Shown one piece after another: positions 1 to 10,486 of a DNA stretch of 64,000 nt (within the stretch, counting starts at the first letter, position 1; each line of letters starts with the position of its first letter). The notes under the pieces were generated by a model. It did no database searches and had not been told where the DNA came from. It saw nothing but the letters and a program-made list of their open reading frames with translations. Both the position numbers and the translations under genes were made by a program. This DNA is from Capra hircus (lineage: Eukaryota > Chordata > Mammalia > Artiodactyla > Bovidae): contig NC_030826.1 in NCBI RefSeq assembly GCF_001704415.2, positions 31,987,324-32,051,323 on the forward strand, read 5' to 3'.

Positions 1-370
1 CGTTCTGTCTCCATCCCAGGGCCTGGTAACCTCTATTTTGATCATTGTCTGATGGCCCTGACCATTCTGGGCACCTCATGTGAGTGGACTCATGTGTTGT
101 CTGTCCCTGCGTGTCTGGTTTATTTCACATGGTATAATGTTCTCAAGGTACGTCCATGTTGGAGCAGACGTCAGAGCTTCATCCATTTTTACAGCTGAGT
201 AATATTCCACAGCATGAAAACACCCCATTTGGTTGATCCACTCATCCCTTGATGGATACTTGAGGCACTTCTATCTTTATTCTGTTGTAAATACTGATAT
301 GAACACTGGCATACAAGCTTAATCTGTTCCAGTCCCTGTTTTTTGATTCCTTGGATGTGTATGTGCACCT
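1..370 (-). mobile_element. Old L1 3'-end fragment (L1M type)
   Basis: Reads as the reverse complement of the 3' untranslated region of a mammalian-wide L1, with antisense phrases such as cataatgttctcaaggt and the diverged Alu-free L1M tail. It is cut by the window edge, so its 3' end lies outside. Strong divergence suggests an old copy. Subfamily not resolved. Confidence 0.7.
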
Positions 371-493
371 CAGAGCAGCATTTGCCTTTCAAACCCTACC
401 ATCCTGGGCTCTCTCTGGGTAGACGTGTTCTCCCTGGCAGGGGTGGGAACCGCAGACTCAGAATACGGACAGCAAATCAAGAATTAGCAACAA

Positions 494-1060
494 GAAGGTT
501 CTCTACGTCCGCATCTCTTTTCCTGCCCTGCAAACAGCTTCATCAGTGCCATTCTTCTAGATTGCATACATATGCATTAATATACGATATTTGTTTTTCT
601 CTTTCTGACTTACTTCACTCTGTCTAATGGGCTCTAGGTTCATCCACCTCACTGGAACTGATTCAAATGCTTTCCTTTTTATGGCTAAGTAGTACTCTAT
701 GGTATATACATGCCATAACCCTTTATCCATTCATCTGTTAATAAGGAAAGGGTGGGACAAAACGAGAGGGTAACACTGAAACATATGTATAACCATATGC
801 AAAGTAGACAGTTCATGATAATTTGCTGCATAACACAGGGAGTTCAACCTGGTGCCCTGTGACAATCTAGAGGGGAGGGATGGGCTGAGGGGTGGGCGGG
901 AGGTTCAAGAGGGAGGGGACTGTATACTAAGGGCTGATTCACTTTGTTGTATGGCAGAAATGCAACATTTAAAGCAATTATCCTCCAACTGCAAATAAAT
1001 TTTAAAAAGAATAAGCCATGATAAAGACCACTAATAAAATAAATACACTGAAAAAAAAAA
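494..1060 (+). mobile_element. Young ruminant L1 3' end with 5' inversion and likely 3' transduction
   Basis: Positions about 499-741 are antisense L1 3' sequence and 742-1010 are sense L1 3' sequence. The two parts would be nearly contiguous in an unrearranged L1, which is the twin-priming pattern. After the L1 end come about 40 unrelated bases holding AATAAA-like signals (about 1033-1043), then an A-run at 1051-1061. The unit is flanked by imperfect direct repeats (agaattagcaacaa at 480-493, agatttagcaacaa at 1061-1074), so it entered as one insertion. Confidence 0.8.
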
Positions 1061-1074
1061 AGATTTAGCAACAA

Positions 1075-2302
1075 AGGGTTGTTATTCTGTGTTTTAAACT
1101 GGAGACAGAATTTAACGGGGGAAAAAATCCAAGCAAACTTCAGGGCCCCATCCCCTCTTCTCTCTCCTCCCCTCCCTCAGCACAGTACAGGCATCCCCCT
1201 CCCCTCTCAAGTATGTGAAGAGTGACTGGAGTCCCGTGTTTATAAGGCTGCTCTGCAATGCGATTGCTCCTCTAGGACTTTATTAATGACATTTACGATT
1301 CCTGGAATAACTAAACCACGCTGTTCTCCCAACACTAGGCCTTAGAGAAGTCATTACCCTGGTGATCACAACAAAACTGAATTCTAAACGGGCTGCCTGC
1401 TGGTGTAATACGCCATGAGTCACTCCCCGTGTTCTGGCAGTAAAAACAAATTAAATTAAAGATCCCCATTCACCAAAGGTCTAATTCTAATTTCTGCAAA
1501 GTTTCCATTAAACAGTACCATCTATAGAAAGTACACACTAACTTTCTCCCAGCCGGGAACTCAAGGCAAAGGAAATTCCAATAGGAGAATTATTAAATGT
1601 TCCCATTAATTTTGTGTTATACCCTCTTAGCAGTTATTAATCATATTAGGAAGATTCAGCAATCTGTCCTCTTTGAATTCCGTAAAGCAGTTATGGAAAT
1701 TAGATCTCACTGGGGAGATGAGATGTGAACTGCTGAAAGTCAGAAATGAACAAAGGAATAGATTTAAAGGGAGTTAGTTTTGGTAATAAAGATAGGAAGG
1801 GGTTTTCTTCCTCTTATTAATGACATGGAAACATTTCAGGGGATATTTTAATATTATTTTCTCCTGTACGAATCTCAGTCCAATTTCCTTTTTCTTCTCC
1901 CATTTAATGACAGTGATTTTCACCTCGCCTTTGATTTAGCAGTACGGGAAAACGATGCCGCGTGTCTGAGAAAACCAGGAGAGGTTCCCACCTGCTGGGG
2001 GAGGTGTGTGGGTGGGCTTCCCAAACCCATCAACTGGTTGGTTGATTGGTTGACTGTTACTATAAGACTTCAGCGAATTGTTCATTTTTGAATACTGTAC
2101 TTCATTTGACATGGATTCCAAGCTACTTGGTATTTCCTGGGTCTGTGTAAGCAGAGCTGTGCATAAATATGAGAGTGGAAAAACTGGCAGAACAAGAGAG
2201 CAACATTTATCGAGCACCTTATCAAGTACCTGGGGACTGTACACTAGCTACTCTTACAGATTCTTTTTAAATTGTGATTCTCACAGCAGGCCTTTAAGGA
2301 TG
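1075..2302. other. Non-repetitive AT-rich stretch
   Basis: No repeat or coding frame recognised. It is AT-rich with many TAAT cores, and the 13-mer ttattaatgacat occurs at 1280-1292 and again at 1814-1826. It could be conserved non-coding sequence, but that cannot be judged from one genome. Confidence 0.4.
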
Positions 2303-2930
2303 TTGCTGTTCAGTCGCTCAGTCATGGCAGACTCTTTGCGACCCCATGGACTGCAGCACATCAGGCTTCCCTGTCCTTCACCATCTCCCAGATTTGGCTT
2401 AAACTAGGTCTGTTGAGTCCATGATGCTATTCAATCCCCTCATCCTCCGTAGCCCCCTTCTCCTCCTGCTCTCATTCTTTCCCAGCATCAGGGCCTTTTC
2501 CAATGAGTCAGCTCTTTGCATCAGGTGGCCAAATTGTTGGAGCTTCAGCTTTAGTTATCAGTCATCCAACGAATATTCAGGGTAGATTTCCTTTAGGATT
2601 GACTGGTTTGATCTCCTTGTTATCCAAGGGACTCTCAAGAGTCTTCTCCAGCACCACAGTTCTAAAGCATCGATTCTTTTGGTGCTCAGCCTCTTTCATA
2701 TTCCAGCTCTCACATCTGTGCACGACTACTGGAAAAACCATAGCTTTGACTGTACAGATCTTTGATAGCAAAGTGATGTCTCTGCTTTTTAATATTCTGC
2801 CTAGCTTTGTCATAGCTTTCCTTTCACGGAACGAGTGTGTTTTAATTTCACGGCTGCTTTCGCCATCTGCAGTGATTTTGAAGCCCAAGAAAATAAAACC
2901 TGTCACTGCTTCTACTTTTCCCCTTCTAAT
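2303..2930 (-). mobile_element. BovB 3' fragment
   Basis: The left end carries the BovB 3' terminus in antisense (gttcagtcgctcagtcatgg). The sequence continues into the antisense of the end of the reverse transcriptase frame, and is 5'-truncated near 2930. Frameshifts and stops are abundant, so it is a dead copy. Confidence 0.9.
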
Positions 2931-2999
2931 TGACTGGACCATAACCACTGGCTACAGTGGTTAACCACTTAGCAAGCTCCTGTTAAATACCAGGTATTG

Positions 3000-3175
3000 C
3001 AATATAATGGATCTTACATGTATTGTCTCTTTTAATCTTTATAACAACCCAGTGGGAGGTGGAGGAAGGAAGGTTCGTTCACCAACGTTTTACTGATGAA
3101 GAAATGAAGGCTTCCAAAAGGTGCACATTTGCCCAAATTTAAAGTGCAGAAGCCAAAATGGGAGTGATCCATGCA
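3000..3175 (-). mobile_element. MIR-like SINE remnant
   Basis: Antisense MIR core features: a run resembling 'ataacaacccagtgggaggt', then 'ttttactgatgaagaaatgaagg' in outline, matching the MIR fraction that reads as tacagatgaggaaactgagg in antisense. Highly diverged. Confidence 0.55.
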
Positions 3176-3184
3176 TTCTAATAA

Positions 3185-3400
3185 GGGTCAGCCCCAACGG
3201 AGTGCTTACTTTACTTCAGGTCCTCTGCATGGCATTTTAGCTAATCCTCATCAAGTCTTTATTAGGCAGACCTCATGGCAGATAAAGAAACAGAAGCGCA
3301 GGAGGTAAGTAGTGTGTTGCTCACAAACCTATAAGCAGCAGAGCCGGGGATTAACCCAGAGCCCGCATCTGGCCACTAAATTGTACTCTCTCAGCATATG
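3185..3400 (-). mobile_element. MIR SINE remnant
   Basis: Antisense MIR: agataaagaaacagaagcgc is followed by a diverged gtcacacagct section and ends with agagccggggattaaccc, the antisense B-box side of the element. It lies directly beside another MIR-like copy. Confidence 0.6.
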
Positions 3401-4317
3401 TTCAGTGGGGAATCAAATCTTCAAAATTAGCTGGATCCTTTGCAAGGTTTCATGATGACTTACTGGTTTGTTGTTGTTTTTTTCCTGGTGCTCCCCTAGG
3501 GAAATTGTGGCCATTCCCGCCTTTACAAGCCCTTGGGAACTTCAGGTCCCAATTTTCAGTTGCATCAAAGAGTTGCATGTGTTTGCAGTTCTTTACCTTT
3601 CCACATTTGGCACATGAAATTGCGCTTCTCCAGTCCAAATTCCATACTAATTGACCAACTGAAACAGGATTCTATTTCAAGTGTGCTTTGTAATTGAGCA
3701 CTCTTCTCCGGCTATAGCTTCGGGTCATCCATATAAAAGAAAAGGCAAATCTTGAAGTCTTATCTGTTACTGAGAGGGTAGCCATAATTTGGCTTATTTT
3801 GCATCCTACAAGAGTGGGTTCAAAGCTAAGCTAAATTACAAAGGGCTCCTGCTGCCACTCTGGAAGAAGCCTTTCTGTACATGCGTCTGGAAAGAATTTG
3901 TTCCCATAGAGGCATCTATATCGTAGAGACATCAAATGCTGCTTGGAGGGGTGAGATGGGACCTGGGAATCCTTTCATCCGTTTAAGCTTTTCTTTGTAC
4001 TGTTTGATAGCGTTTGACCTGTATGAATTCTCCGTACATCTCTGGCTAACAATCCTGGTCTTACAGAAGAAATGTGGATGCTGGTTCTTGTAGGAGAGGT
4101 AGGGAGAACAGCAGCATAGTATAGGGGTTCAATGGCCCTGCTCACCAGTGACCTGTCTACAGGTGATAGTTGAGAACTGTTTGTTAAGGAGATCCAGACT
4201 CCGAAACAGAATGTAAATCAGCTAGGAGACTACACGTACTGTTTAGCTCAGCCAATGTGGTTTCATAGCAAGAATTTCTCAGTGAAGGAAGCACTGCATA
4301 GAGGTACAATTTAGCAC
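3401..4317. other. Unassigned stretch
   Basis: No repeat family or credible coding frame recognised. Contains a short T/G-rich patch near 3468-3485. Confidence 0.4.
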
Positions 4318-4786
4318 GAACACTTTGCCAACAAAGGTCCATATAGTCAAAGCTGTGGTTTTTCCAGTAGTCATCAATGGATGTGAGAGTCGAAACAAAA
4401 AGAAGGATGAGCACCAGAGAACTGGTGCTTTCGAACTGAGGTACTGGAGAAGACTCTCAAGAGTCCCTTGAACTACAGGGAGATCAAACCGGTCAATACT
4501 GAATATTCATTGGGAGGGCTGATGCCGAAGCTGATGCTGCAATACTTAGGCCACCTGATGCAAAGAGCCAACTCATTGGAAAAGGCCCTGATGCTGGGAA
4601 AGATTGAGGGCAAAAGGAGAAGGGGGAGGCAGAAGATGAGATGGTTAGATAGCATGACTGACTCAATGGACATTAATTTGAGGAAACTCTGGGAAATGGT
4701 GAAAGGCCAGGAAACCTGGTGTGCTGCCGTCCATTGGGTCACAAAGAGCTGGACACGGCTTAGCTAGCGAACAACAACAACAGCAA
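4318..4786 (+). mobile_element. BovB 3' fragment
   Basis: Sense BovB from the late reverse transcriptase frame (cactttgccaacaaaggtcc at 4321) to the 3' end (gagctggacacggcttagc), followed by a CAA-rich tail. 5'-truncated and diverged. Confidence 0.9.
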
Positions 4787-4844
4787 AACAAACGCTTAAT
4801 CTTCTCACAGGCCAGGACAAACATGTTTAAAATCTAGCTGCTTT

Positions 4845-4990
4845 GTGTTGCTGTGGTTTAGAGCATGAATTCTGCTACCCAGCTGCCTGGGTTCAAATCC
4901 TAGTTCTGCCACTTACTAGGCTGGGTGATTTGAGGTAGGTTACTGAATTTCTTTTGACTCAGTTTCCCCACTTATTAATATTAACTGAGA
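4845..4990 (+). mobile_element. MIR SINE
   Basis: Sense MIR with a recognisable tRNA-like B box region (gggttcaaatcctagttctg) followed by ccacttactaggctgggtga and the ctcagtttccccactta core. Confidence 0.8.
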
Positions 4991-5069
4991 ATAAATAATA
5001 TTTTAATCAAGAATAGTAAAATTGGGATGACAATATTATTTGTAATAACCTGCTACTATTAAGTGTGTG

Positions 5070-5189
5070 GAGGAGGGCATGATAACCCACTCCAGTATTC
5101 TTGCCTGGAGAATCCCCATGGCAAGAGGAGCCTGGAGGCTACAGTCTGTGGAGTCACAAAGAGTAGGACATGACTGAGCCACTAGGCAC
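5070..5189 (+). mobile_element. Bov-A/Bov-tA SINE, 3' part
   Basis: Contains the body from ataacccactccagtattct to gacatgactgagccacta; the tRNA-like head is missing. Flanking repeats attaagtgtgtg (5058-5069) and attaaatgtatgtg (5190-5203) look like a diverged TSD, so it was probably inserted already 5'-truncated. Confidence 0.85.
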
Positions 5190-5240
5190 ATTAAATGTAT
5201 GTGTATTTATTTGATATCCATATGACACAGAGTAAGTACT

Positions 5241-5357
5241 GTGTGCTCAGTTGCTAAGTCCTGTCTGACTGCAAGCCCCTGGACTGCAGCCCACCAGACT
5301 CCTCCATCCCTGGAATTTTCCAGGCAAATGGAGTGGGTTGCCATTTCCTTCTCCAAT
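5241..5357 (-). mobile_element. Bov-A SINE, 3' part
   Basis: Antisense Bov-A body from the 3' terminus (gctcagttgctaagtcctg) to gggttgccatttccttctcc; the head is absent. Oriented opposite to the copy 50 bases upstream. Confidence 0.85.
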
Positions 5358-5492
5358 GTATCACTGGCATTGGATACATGTATCATTGGCACTCTATATG
5401 TATCAACTATATGTATATTACACTACATGTATCAACTATATGAACATGGCACTATATGTATCATTGGCACGCTATATGTATCAACAATATTT
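5358..5492. repeat. Imperfect tandem repeat, about 77-base period
   Basis: The block starting atgtatcattggcac at about 5379 recurs at about 5456 with two changes in about 35 bases. Half-units (atgtatcaactatat) lie between. AT-rich and not obviously part of a transposon. Confidence 0.7.
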
Positions 5493-5504
5493 ACAGTAAT
5501 ACAG

Positions 5505-5763
5505 AATTCCCTGGCAGCCCAATGGCCAAGTGTCTGCCTGTCAATGTGGGGAATACAGATTCGATCCCTGCTCTGGGAAGATTCCACAGCCTCGGAGCAA
5601 CTATGCCTATATGCCACAACTTCTGAAGCTGTGCTGTAGAGTCTGAGCTCCACAGCGAGAGAAGCCCATGCACCACAACAAAGTGTAGCCCTCACTCACT
5701 GCAACTAGAGAAAGCCCAAGAGCAGCAGAGAAGGCCCAATGCAACCATAAATAAATAAAATTT
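5505..5763 (+). mobile_element. CHR-2-type tRNA-Glu SINE
   Basis: Head 'aattccctggcagcccaatgg', B-box-like agattcgatccctgctctgg, then the repeated 'cacaacttctgaagc' body and the ending aaccataaataaataaaatt. This is the long cetartiodactyl CHR body, which has no BovB-derived tail. Confidence 0.85.
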
Positions 5764-5785
5764 TAAAATCATAGAAAAAGCAATA

Positions 5786-6960
5786 GCAATTTGATCTCTG
5801 GTTTCTCTGCCTTTTCTAAAACCACTGAATCATCAAAAAAGCAAGAGAGTTCCGGAAAAACATCTAGTTCTGCTTTATTGACTATGCCAAAGCCTTTGAC
5901 TGTGTGGATCACAATAAACTTTGGAAAATTATGAAAGAGATGGGAATACCAGACCACCTGATCTGCCTCTTGAGAAACCTATATGCAGGGCAGGAAGCAA
6001 CAGTTAGAACTGGACATGGAACAATAGACTGGTTCCAAATAGGAAAAGGAGTACGTCAAGGCTGTATATTGTCACCCTGCTTATTTAACTTCTATGCAGA
6101 GTACATCATGAGAAAGGCTGGGCTGGAGGAAGCACAAACTGGAATCAAGATTGCCAGGAGAAATATCAATCACCTCAGATATGCAGATGACACCACCCTT
6201 ATGGCAGAAAGTGAAGAGGAGCTAAAAAGCCTCTTGATGAAAGTGAAAGTGGAAAGCGAAAAAGTTGGGTTAAAGCTCAACATTCAGAAAACAAAGATCA
6301 TGGCATCCGATCCCATCACTTCATGGGAAATAGATGGGGAAGCAGTGGAAACAGTGTCAGACTTTATTTTTGGGGGCTCCAAAATCACTGCAGATGGTAA
6401 CTGCAGCCATGAAATTAAAAGACACTTACTCCTCGGAAGAAAAGTTATGACCAACCTAGATAGCATATTGAAAAGAAGAGACATCACTTTGCCAACAAAG
6501 GTCCATCTAGTCAAGGCTATGGTTTTTCCAGTGATCATGTATGGATGTGAGAGTTGGACTGTAAAGAAGGCTGAGCGCCAAAGTATTGATGCTTTTGAAC
6601 TGTGGTGTTGGAGAAGACTCTTGAGAGTCCCTTGGACTGCGAGGAGATCCAACCAGTCCATCCTAAAGATCAGTCCTGAGTGTTCTTTGGAAGGACTGAT
6701 GCTGAAGCTGAAACTCCAGTATTTTGGCCACCTCATGCAAAGAGTTGACACATTGGAAAAGACCCTGATTCTGGGAAGGATTGGGGGCAGGAAGAGAAGG
6801 GGACGACAGAGGATGAGATGGCTGGATGACATTACCAACTCGATAGACATGAATTTGGTTGAACTCTGGGAGTTGGTGATGGACAGGGAAGCCTGACGTG
6901 CTGCGAATCATGGGGTCGCAAAGAGTCAGACAGGACTGAGCGACTGAAATGAACTGAACA
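5786..6960 (+). mobile_element. BovB retrotransposon, 5'-truncated, with short 5' inversion
   Basis: Sense BovB from about 5825 to the 3' terminus (actgagcgactgaaatgaac). The first about 38 bases (5786-5823, tttgatctctggtttctctg) are antisense BovB from the region just upstream of where the sense part begins. This is a miniature twin-priming inversion. The 10-base direct repeat gcaatagcaa at 5780-5789 and 6972-6981 fits a TSD. The insertion lies just after the A-rich tail of a CHR SINE. Confidence 0.9.
5868..6896 (+). pseudogene. BovB reverse transcriptase, C-terminal half (open but nonsense-bounded)
   Basis: BovB encodes an endonuclease/reverse transcriptase for target-primed reverse transcription. 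This copy keeps the second half of the reverse transcriptase domain and the C-terminal region in one frame of about 342 codons. Visible motifs are FIDYAKAFD (motif A, just after the left stop), KGVRQGCILSP (motif B) and YADD at 6180-6191 (catalytic aspartates intact). A TAG at 5865-5867 replaces a codon that is normally tyrosine, and TGA at 6894-6896 replaces the tryptophan codon expected before the last about 20 residues. The endonuclease half is absent because of 5' truncation, so it cannot act alone. The lack of frameshifts suggests a fairly young copy. Confidence 0.85.
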
Positions 6961-6982
6961 GAAAAGTAATGGCAATAGCAAC

Positions 6983-7886
6983 AATACTAGTTACATGAAT
7001 GAAACAACCAGCCCGGTCCCTTAAGGACAGCGAAAGGTTTTTTTCTCATTTGAATTGAGCTAATTGCAGAAAGATTGAGCTGTTAAAGAAAGGAAAGGCT
7101 GGAGCCGAGTTTTGTAGTTGATAAGAATTTAATCTCTAGAGTGTTATTTGCTGACTCTCTAAATTGTCATCCCGGTCTTTATCTACCTCTGAAAAGAGAC
7201 AGGGGCTCCCAATTAAGAGGTGACCAGGGCTGGGGAGGGGAGGAAAAGATTAGTGGGCGTTCCAGTGAGTTGTTCAGTCAAGGGCAAGTGCTTGAGTTGT
7301 GAGCTCCCTGAAGACTGAGCTTGTTATATATTTGTCAAATGTATAAATGAATGACTACTCCCCTCACCAGCAGCGTGAAATTTTTCAAGCTGTGGGTGAC
7401 TGAAGGTTTATAAATTAGCAAGCTCTGAGATATAAAACAAGGGAAGTGACTTTAGTAAGCTCTGGTATATAAATATATATATATATATGAATATATATAT
7501 TCATTTCTATCTTTTAGCACTGACTCAACAAAGCTTTGCCAAGATTCTCTTTGATTTTCTGTCGTTTTGCTAAAAGTCCAGGTGAGTCTGAGCAACTCAG
7601 CTTGTAAGCATCACAGTTACACTCTAACTACCTTGTGGACAGACTTAGAAGTCTATTTTACAATTTTTTGGGGGGGAGGGGGTCCCAGAATTAAAAACTT
7701 TGGACCTTTCTCTAAGTTACCAAATACCATTTAGCTGTGATGGTGGAAAGTCCTGGCCTTTAGAACCCACAGGAGACAAATTCTGAAGATCCCTATAACC
7801 AAGAATTCCAGGAATATTGTATCTAATGAAGAAGGGCAGAAGGAGAACCAGACATGTTGTTTTTATTTCCTCTCCTTTCCTACCAG
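6983..7886. other. Unassigned stretch
   Basis: No transposon or gene recognised. Holds an AT dinucleotide tract (7466-7500) and a G-rich run (7667-7682). Confidence 0.4.
7466..7500. repeat. (TA)n microsatellite
   Basis: Run of alternating A and T interrupted by a single gaa; a likely length-polymorphic tract. Confidence 0.9.
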
Positions 7887-8097
7887 CTTCCCTGGTGGCT
7901 CAGATGGTAAAGCCTCTGCCTGCAATGTGGGAGACCTGGGTTCAATCCGTGGGTCGGGAAGATCCCCTGGAGAAGGAAATGGCAACCCATTCCGGTACCC
8001 TTGCCTGGAAAATCCCATGGACAGAGGAGCCTGGTAGGCTGCAGTCCATGGGGTTGCAAACAGTTAGACACGCCTGAGTGACTCCACTTTCACTTTT
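7887..8097 (+). mobile_element. Bov-tA SINE, full length
   Basis: tRNA-Glu-like head (cttccctggtggctcagatg, B box gggttcaatccg), then the Bov-A body ending acgcctgagtgactccactt. The tail is shared with the BovB 3' end, the feature thought to let BovB reverse transcriptase copy it. Confidence 0.92.
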
Positions 8098-8157
8098 CCC
8101 AGTGATAAAGCGGAAGATGGCAGAAAAGAGCAGACTAACTTCCGGACTAATATTCCA

Positions 8158-8434
8158 GTGAATGTTCACTGGAAGGACTGATGCTGGAGCTGAAGCTCCA
8201 ATACTTTGGCCACTTGATGGGAAGAACTGACTCTTTAGAAAAGACTCTAATGCTGGGAAGGATTGAGGGCAGGAGGAGAAGGGGACAAAAGGGGATGAGA
8301 TGGTTGGATGACATCACCAACTTGATGGACATGAGTTTGAGCAAGCTCCAGGAGTTGGTGATGGACAGGGAAGCCTGGTGTGCTGCAGTCCATGGGGCCT
8401 CTAAGAATCAGACACGACTGAGTGACTGAACAAC
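8158..8434 (+). mobile_element. BovB 3' fragment
   Basis: Sense BovB from tgttcactggaaggactgat to cacgactgagtgactgaac, about the last 280 bases of the element. 5'-truncated. Confidence 0.9.
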
Positions 8435-8463
8435 AAGTGTGTGTGTGTACATACACATATAGT

Positions 8464-8580
8464 TGTTGATTAGCACTCAGTCATGTCCAGCTCTTTGTGA
8501 CTCTATGGACTGAACCGTGTCTCTTCCGTCTCCTGCACTGGCACGTGGGTTCTTTACCACTAGCCCCACCTGGGAAGTAC
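8464..8580 (-). mobile_element. Bov-tA SINE with internal deletion
   Basis: Both ends of an antisense Bov-tA are present (agcactcagtcatgtccagc at left, gttctttaccactagccc at right), but about 90 bases of the middle are missing. Confidence 0.8.
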
Positions 8581-8936
8581 TCCCATGAGTACTCTATCCT
8601 ATTTTTAAAATCTGCCTTTCTGCGTCTTTACTAAGCCTTCCTGGACTCTGGGAAGACGGATTGGACAGATTACGTCTTCCTGACTCTAGCTCAGGATTTA
8701 TGACTACTATCAGTACATTCAGGATGACTTCTGTTATTATTATTAAAGTCAGCCTCCTCCAACAATACAAGTGCCAGCGATATGGATGAACCTAGAAGTT
8801 ATCATACTGAGCGAAGTAAGTATGAAGTGAAGTGAGTATTTGTCTCAGACAGAGAGACAAATATCATATCATATCACTTATATGGGGAATCTGAAAACTG
8901 ATACAAATGAACTTATTTACAAAACAGAAATAGACT

Positions 8937-9664
8937 CAGTTCAATTCAGTTCAGTCGCTCAGTCATGTCCGACTCTTTGCGACCCCATGAATCGCAGCAC
9001 GCCAGGCCTCCCCGTCCATCACCATCTCCCGGAGTTCACTCAGACTCACGTTCATCGAGGCAGTGATGCCATCCAGCCATCTCATCCTCTGTCATCCCCT
9101 TCTCCTCCTGCCCCCAATCCCTCCCAGAATCAGAGTCTTTTCCAATGAGTCAACTCTTCTCATGAGGTGGCCAAAGTACTGGAGTTTCAGCTTTAGCATC
9201 ATTCCTTCCAAAGAAATCCCAGGGCTGATCTCCTTCAGAATGGACTGGTTGGATCTCCTCGCAGTCCAAGGGACTCTCAAGAGTCTTCTCCAACACCACA
9301 GTTCAAAAGCATCAATTCTTCAGCGCTCAGCTTTCTTCACAGTCCAACTCACAAGATCACTGGAAAAACCATAGCCTTGACTAGACAGACCTTTGTTGGC
9401 AAAGTAATGTCTCTGCTTTTCAATATGCTATCTAGGTTGGTCATAATTTTCTTCCAAGGAGTAAGCGTCTTTTAATTTCATGGCTGCAATCACCATCTGC
9501 AGTGAATTTGGAGCTCCCCAAAATAAAGTCTGATACTGTTTCCACTGTTTCCCCATCTATTTCCCATGAAGTGATGGGACCGGATGCCATGATCTTCATT
9601 TTCTGAATGTTGAGCTTTAAGCCAACTTTTTCACTCTCCACTTTCACTTTCATCAAGAGGCTCA
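8937..9664 (-). mobile_element. BovB 3' fragment nested in L1
   Basis: Antisense BovB beginning with the 3' terminal repeats (ttcaattcagttcagtcgct) and truncated in the reverse transcriptase region at catcaagagg. The host L1 continues on both sides, with only about 6 bases of possible TSD (gactca / ggctca). Confidence 0.9.
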
Positions 9665-9925
9665 CAGACATAAAAATCAAACTTATGGCTGCCAAAGGGG
9701 AGAGCTCAGGGGGAGGGACAAACTAGGAGGTTGGGATTAATATATACACACTATTGTATATAACATAAACAATCAAGAAGGACCTATTGTACAGCACAGG
9801 GAACTCTGCTCAGCACTCTGTAATGAGCTATAGGGGAAAAGAATTTGAAGGATAGATTTTTGTATGTATAATAAAATCACTCTGCTGTACATCTGAAACT
9901 AACAACAGTGTTAATCAACTATATT

Positions 9926-10198
9926 AGATAATATGTGTCAGTCACTCAGTCGTGTCTGACTGTGACTCCATCGACTGCAGCCCACCAGGCTCCTCTGTCC
10001 ATGGGACTCTTCAGGCAAGAAAACTGGAGTGGGTTGCCATTTCCTTCTCCAGGGGATCTTCCCAACCCAGGGATCGAACCCAGGTCTCCTGCATGGCAGG
10101 CAGAGACCCTTTACCATCTGAACCACCAGGGACACCCTGGCAGTGGTCCTTTAAGAGATATTTCCAAAAATGGCCAAAATAAGCAAAGCATCCAGAAA
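9926..10198 (-). mobile_element. Bov-tA SINE plus 64 bases of upstream sequence
   Basis: Bov-tA in antisense (9934-10137) is joined at its 5' side to 64 bases (10138-10198 and its edge) not found in ordinary Bov-tA. The whole unit is bounded by a perfect 13-base direct repeat, aatcaactatatt (9913-9925 and 10199-10211), so both parts entered together. The same 64 bases abut another Bov-tA, in the same relative order, at 10891-10954 on the other strand. Confidence 0.8.
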
Positions 10199-10286
10199 AA
10201 TCAACTATATTCCGATATAAAATTTTAAAAAATTGTGAAATACAATGTGTCAGATGCTGTGCTTAATATTTTAAATATACTATTCA

Positions 10287-10462
10287 GAACTTCCCTGGTG
10301 GTCAAGTGGCTAAGATTGCATTCCCAGTGCAGGGGGCTCGGGTTTGATCTCTGGTCAGGGAACTAAATTCCACACGCTGCCACTAAGGGTTTGCATGCCC
10401 CAACTAAAAGAGCGAAGATTTTGCGTGCTGCAACTAAGACCTAGAGCAGCCAAATAAATCAA
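10287..10462 (+). mobile_element. CHRL/CHR-type SINE
   Basis: Head acttccctggtggtcaagtg, B-box region ggtttgatctctggtcaggg, then a CHR-type 3' part ending in agcagccaaataaatc. No Bov-A body. Its A-rich end leads into a TA tract. Confidence 0.8.
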
Positions 10463-10465
10463 TTT

Positions 10466-10486
10466 TATATATATATATATATATAT
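10466..10486. repeat. (TA)n microsatellite
   Basis: About ten TA units grown from the AT-rich tail of the preceding SINE. Confidence 0.9.

Larger units (their letters stand above)
8757..10230 (+). mobile_element. Ruminant L1 3' end split by two insertions
   Basis: L1 3' sequence is present at 8757-8936 (atatggatgaacctagaag), resumes at 9665-9925 (aggacctattgtacagcaca) and ends at 10199-10230 (aatcaactatattccgatat). A BovB occupies 8937-9664 and a Bov-tA unit 9926-10198. The L1 text is continuous across each insertion, which shows it was there first. Confidence 0.85.

Noticed and set aside
6284..6850. 188-codon minus-strand frame
   Set aside because: It is the antisense shadow of the BovB reverse transcriptase frame at 5868-6896. 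The same applies to frames at 9063-9374, 42346-42861 and 49096-49575.
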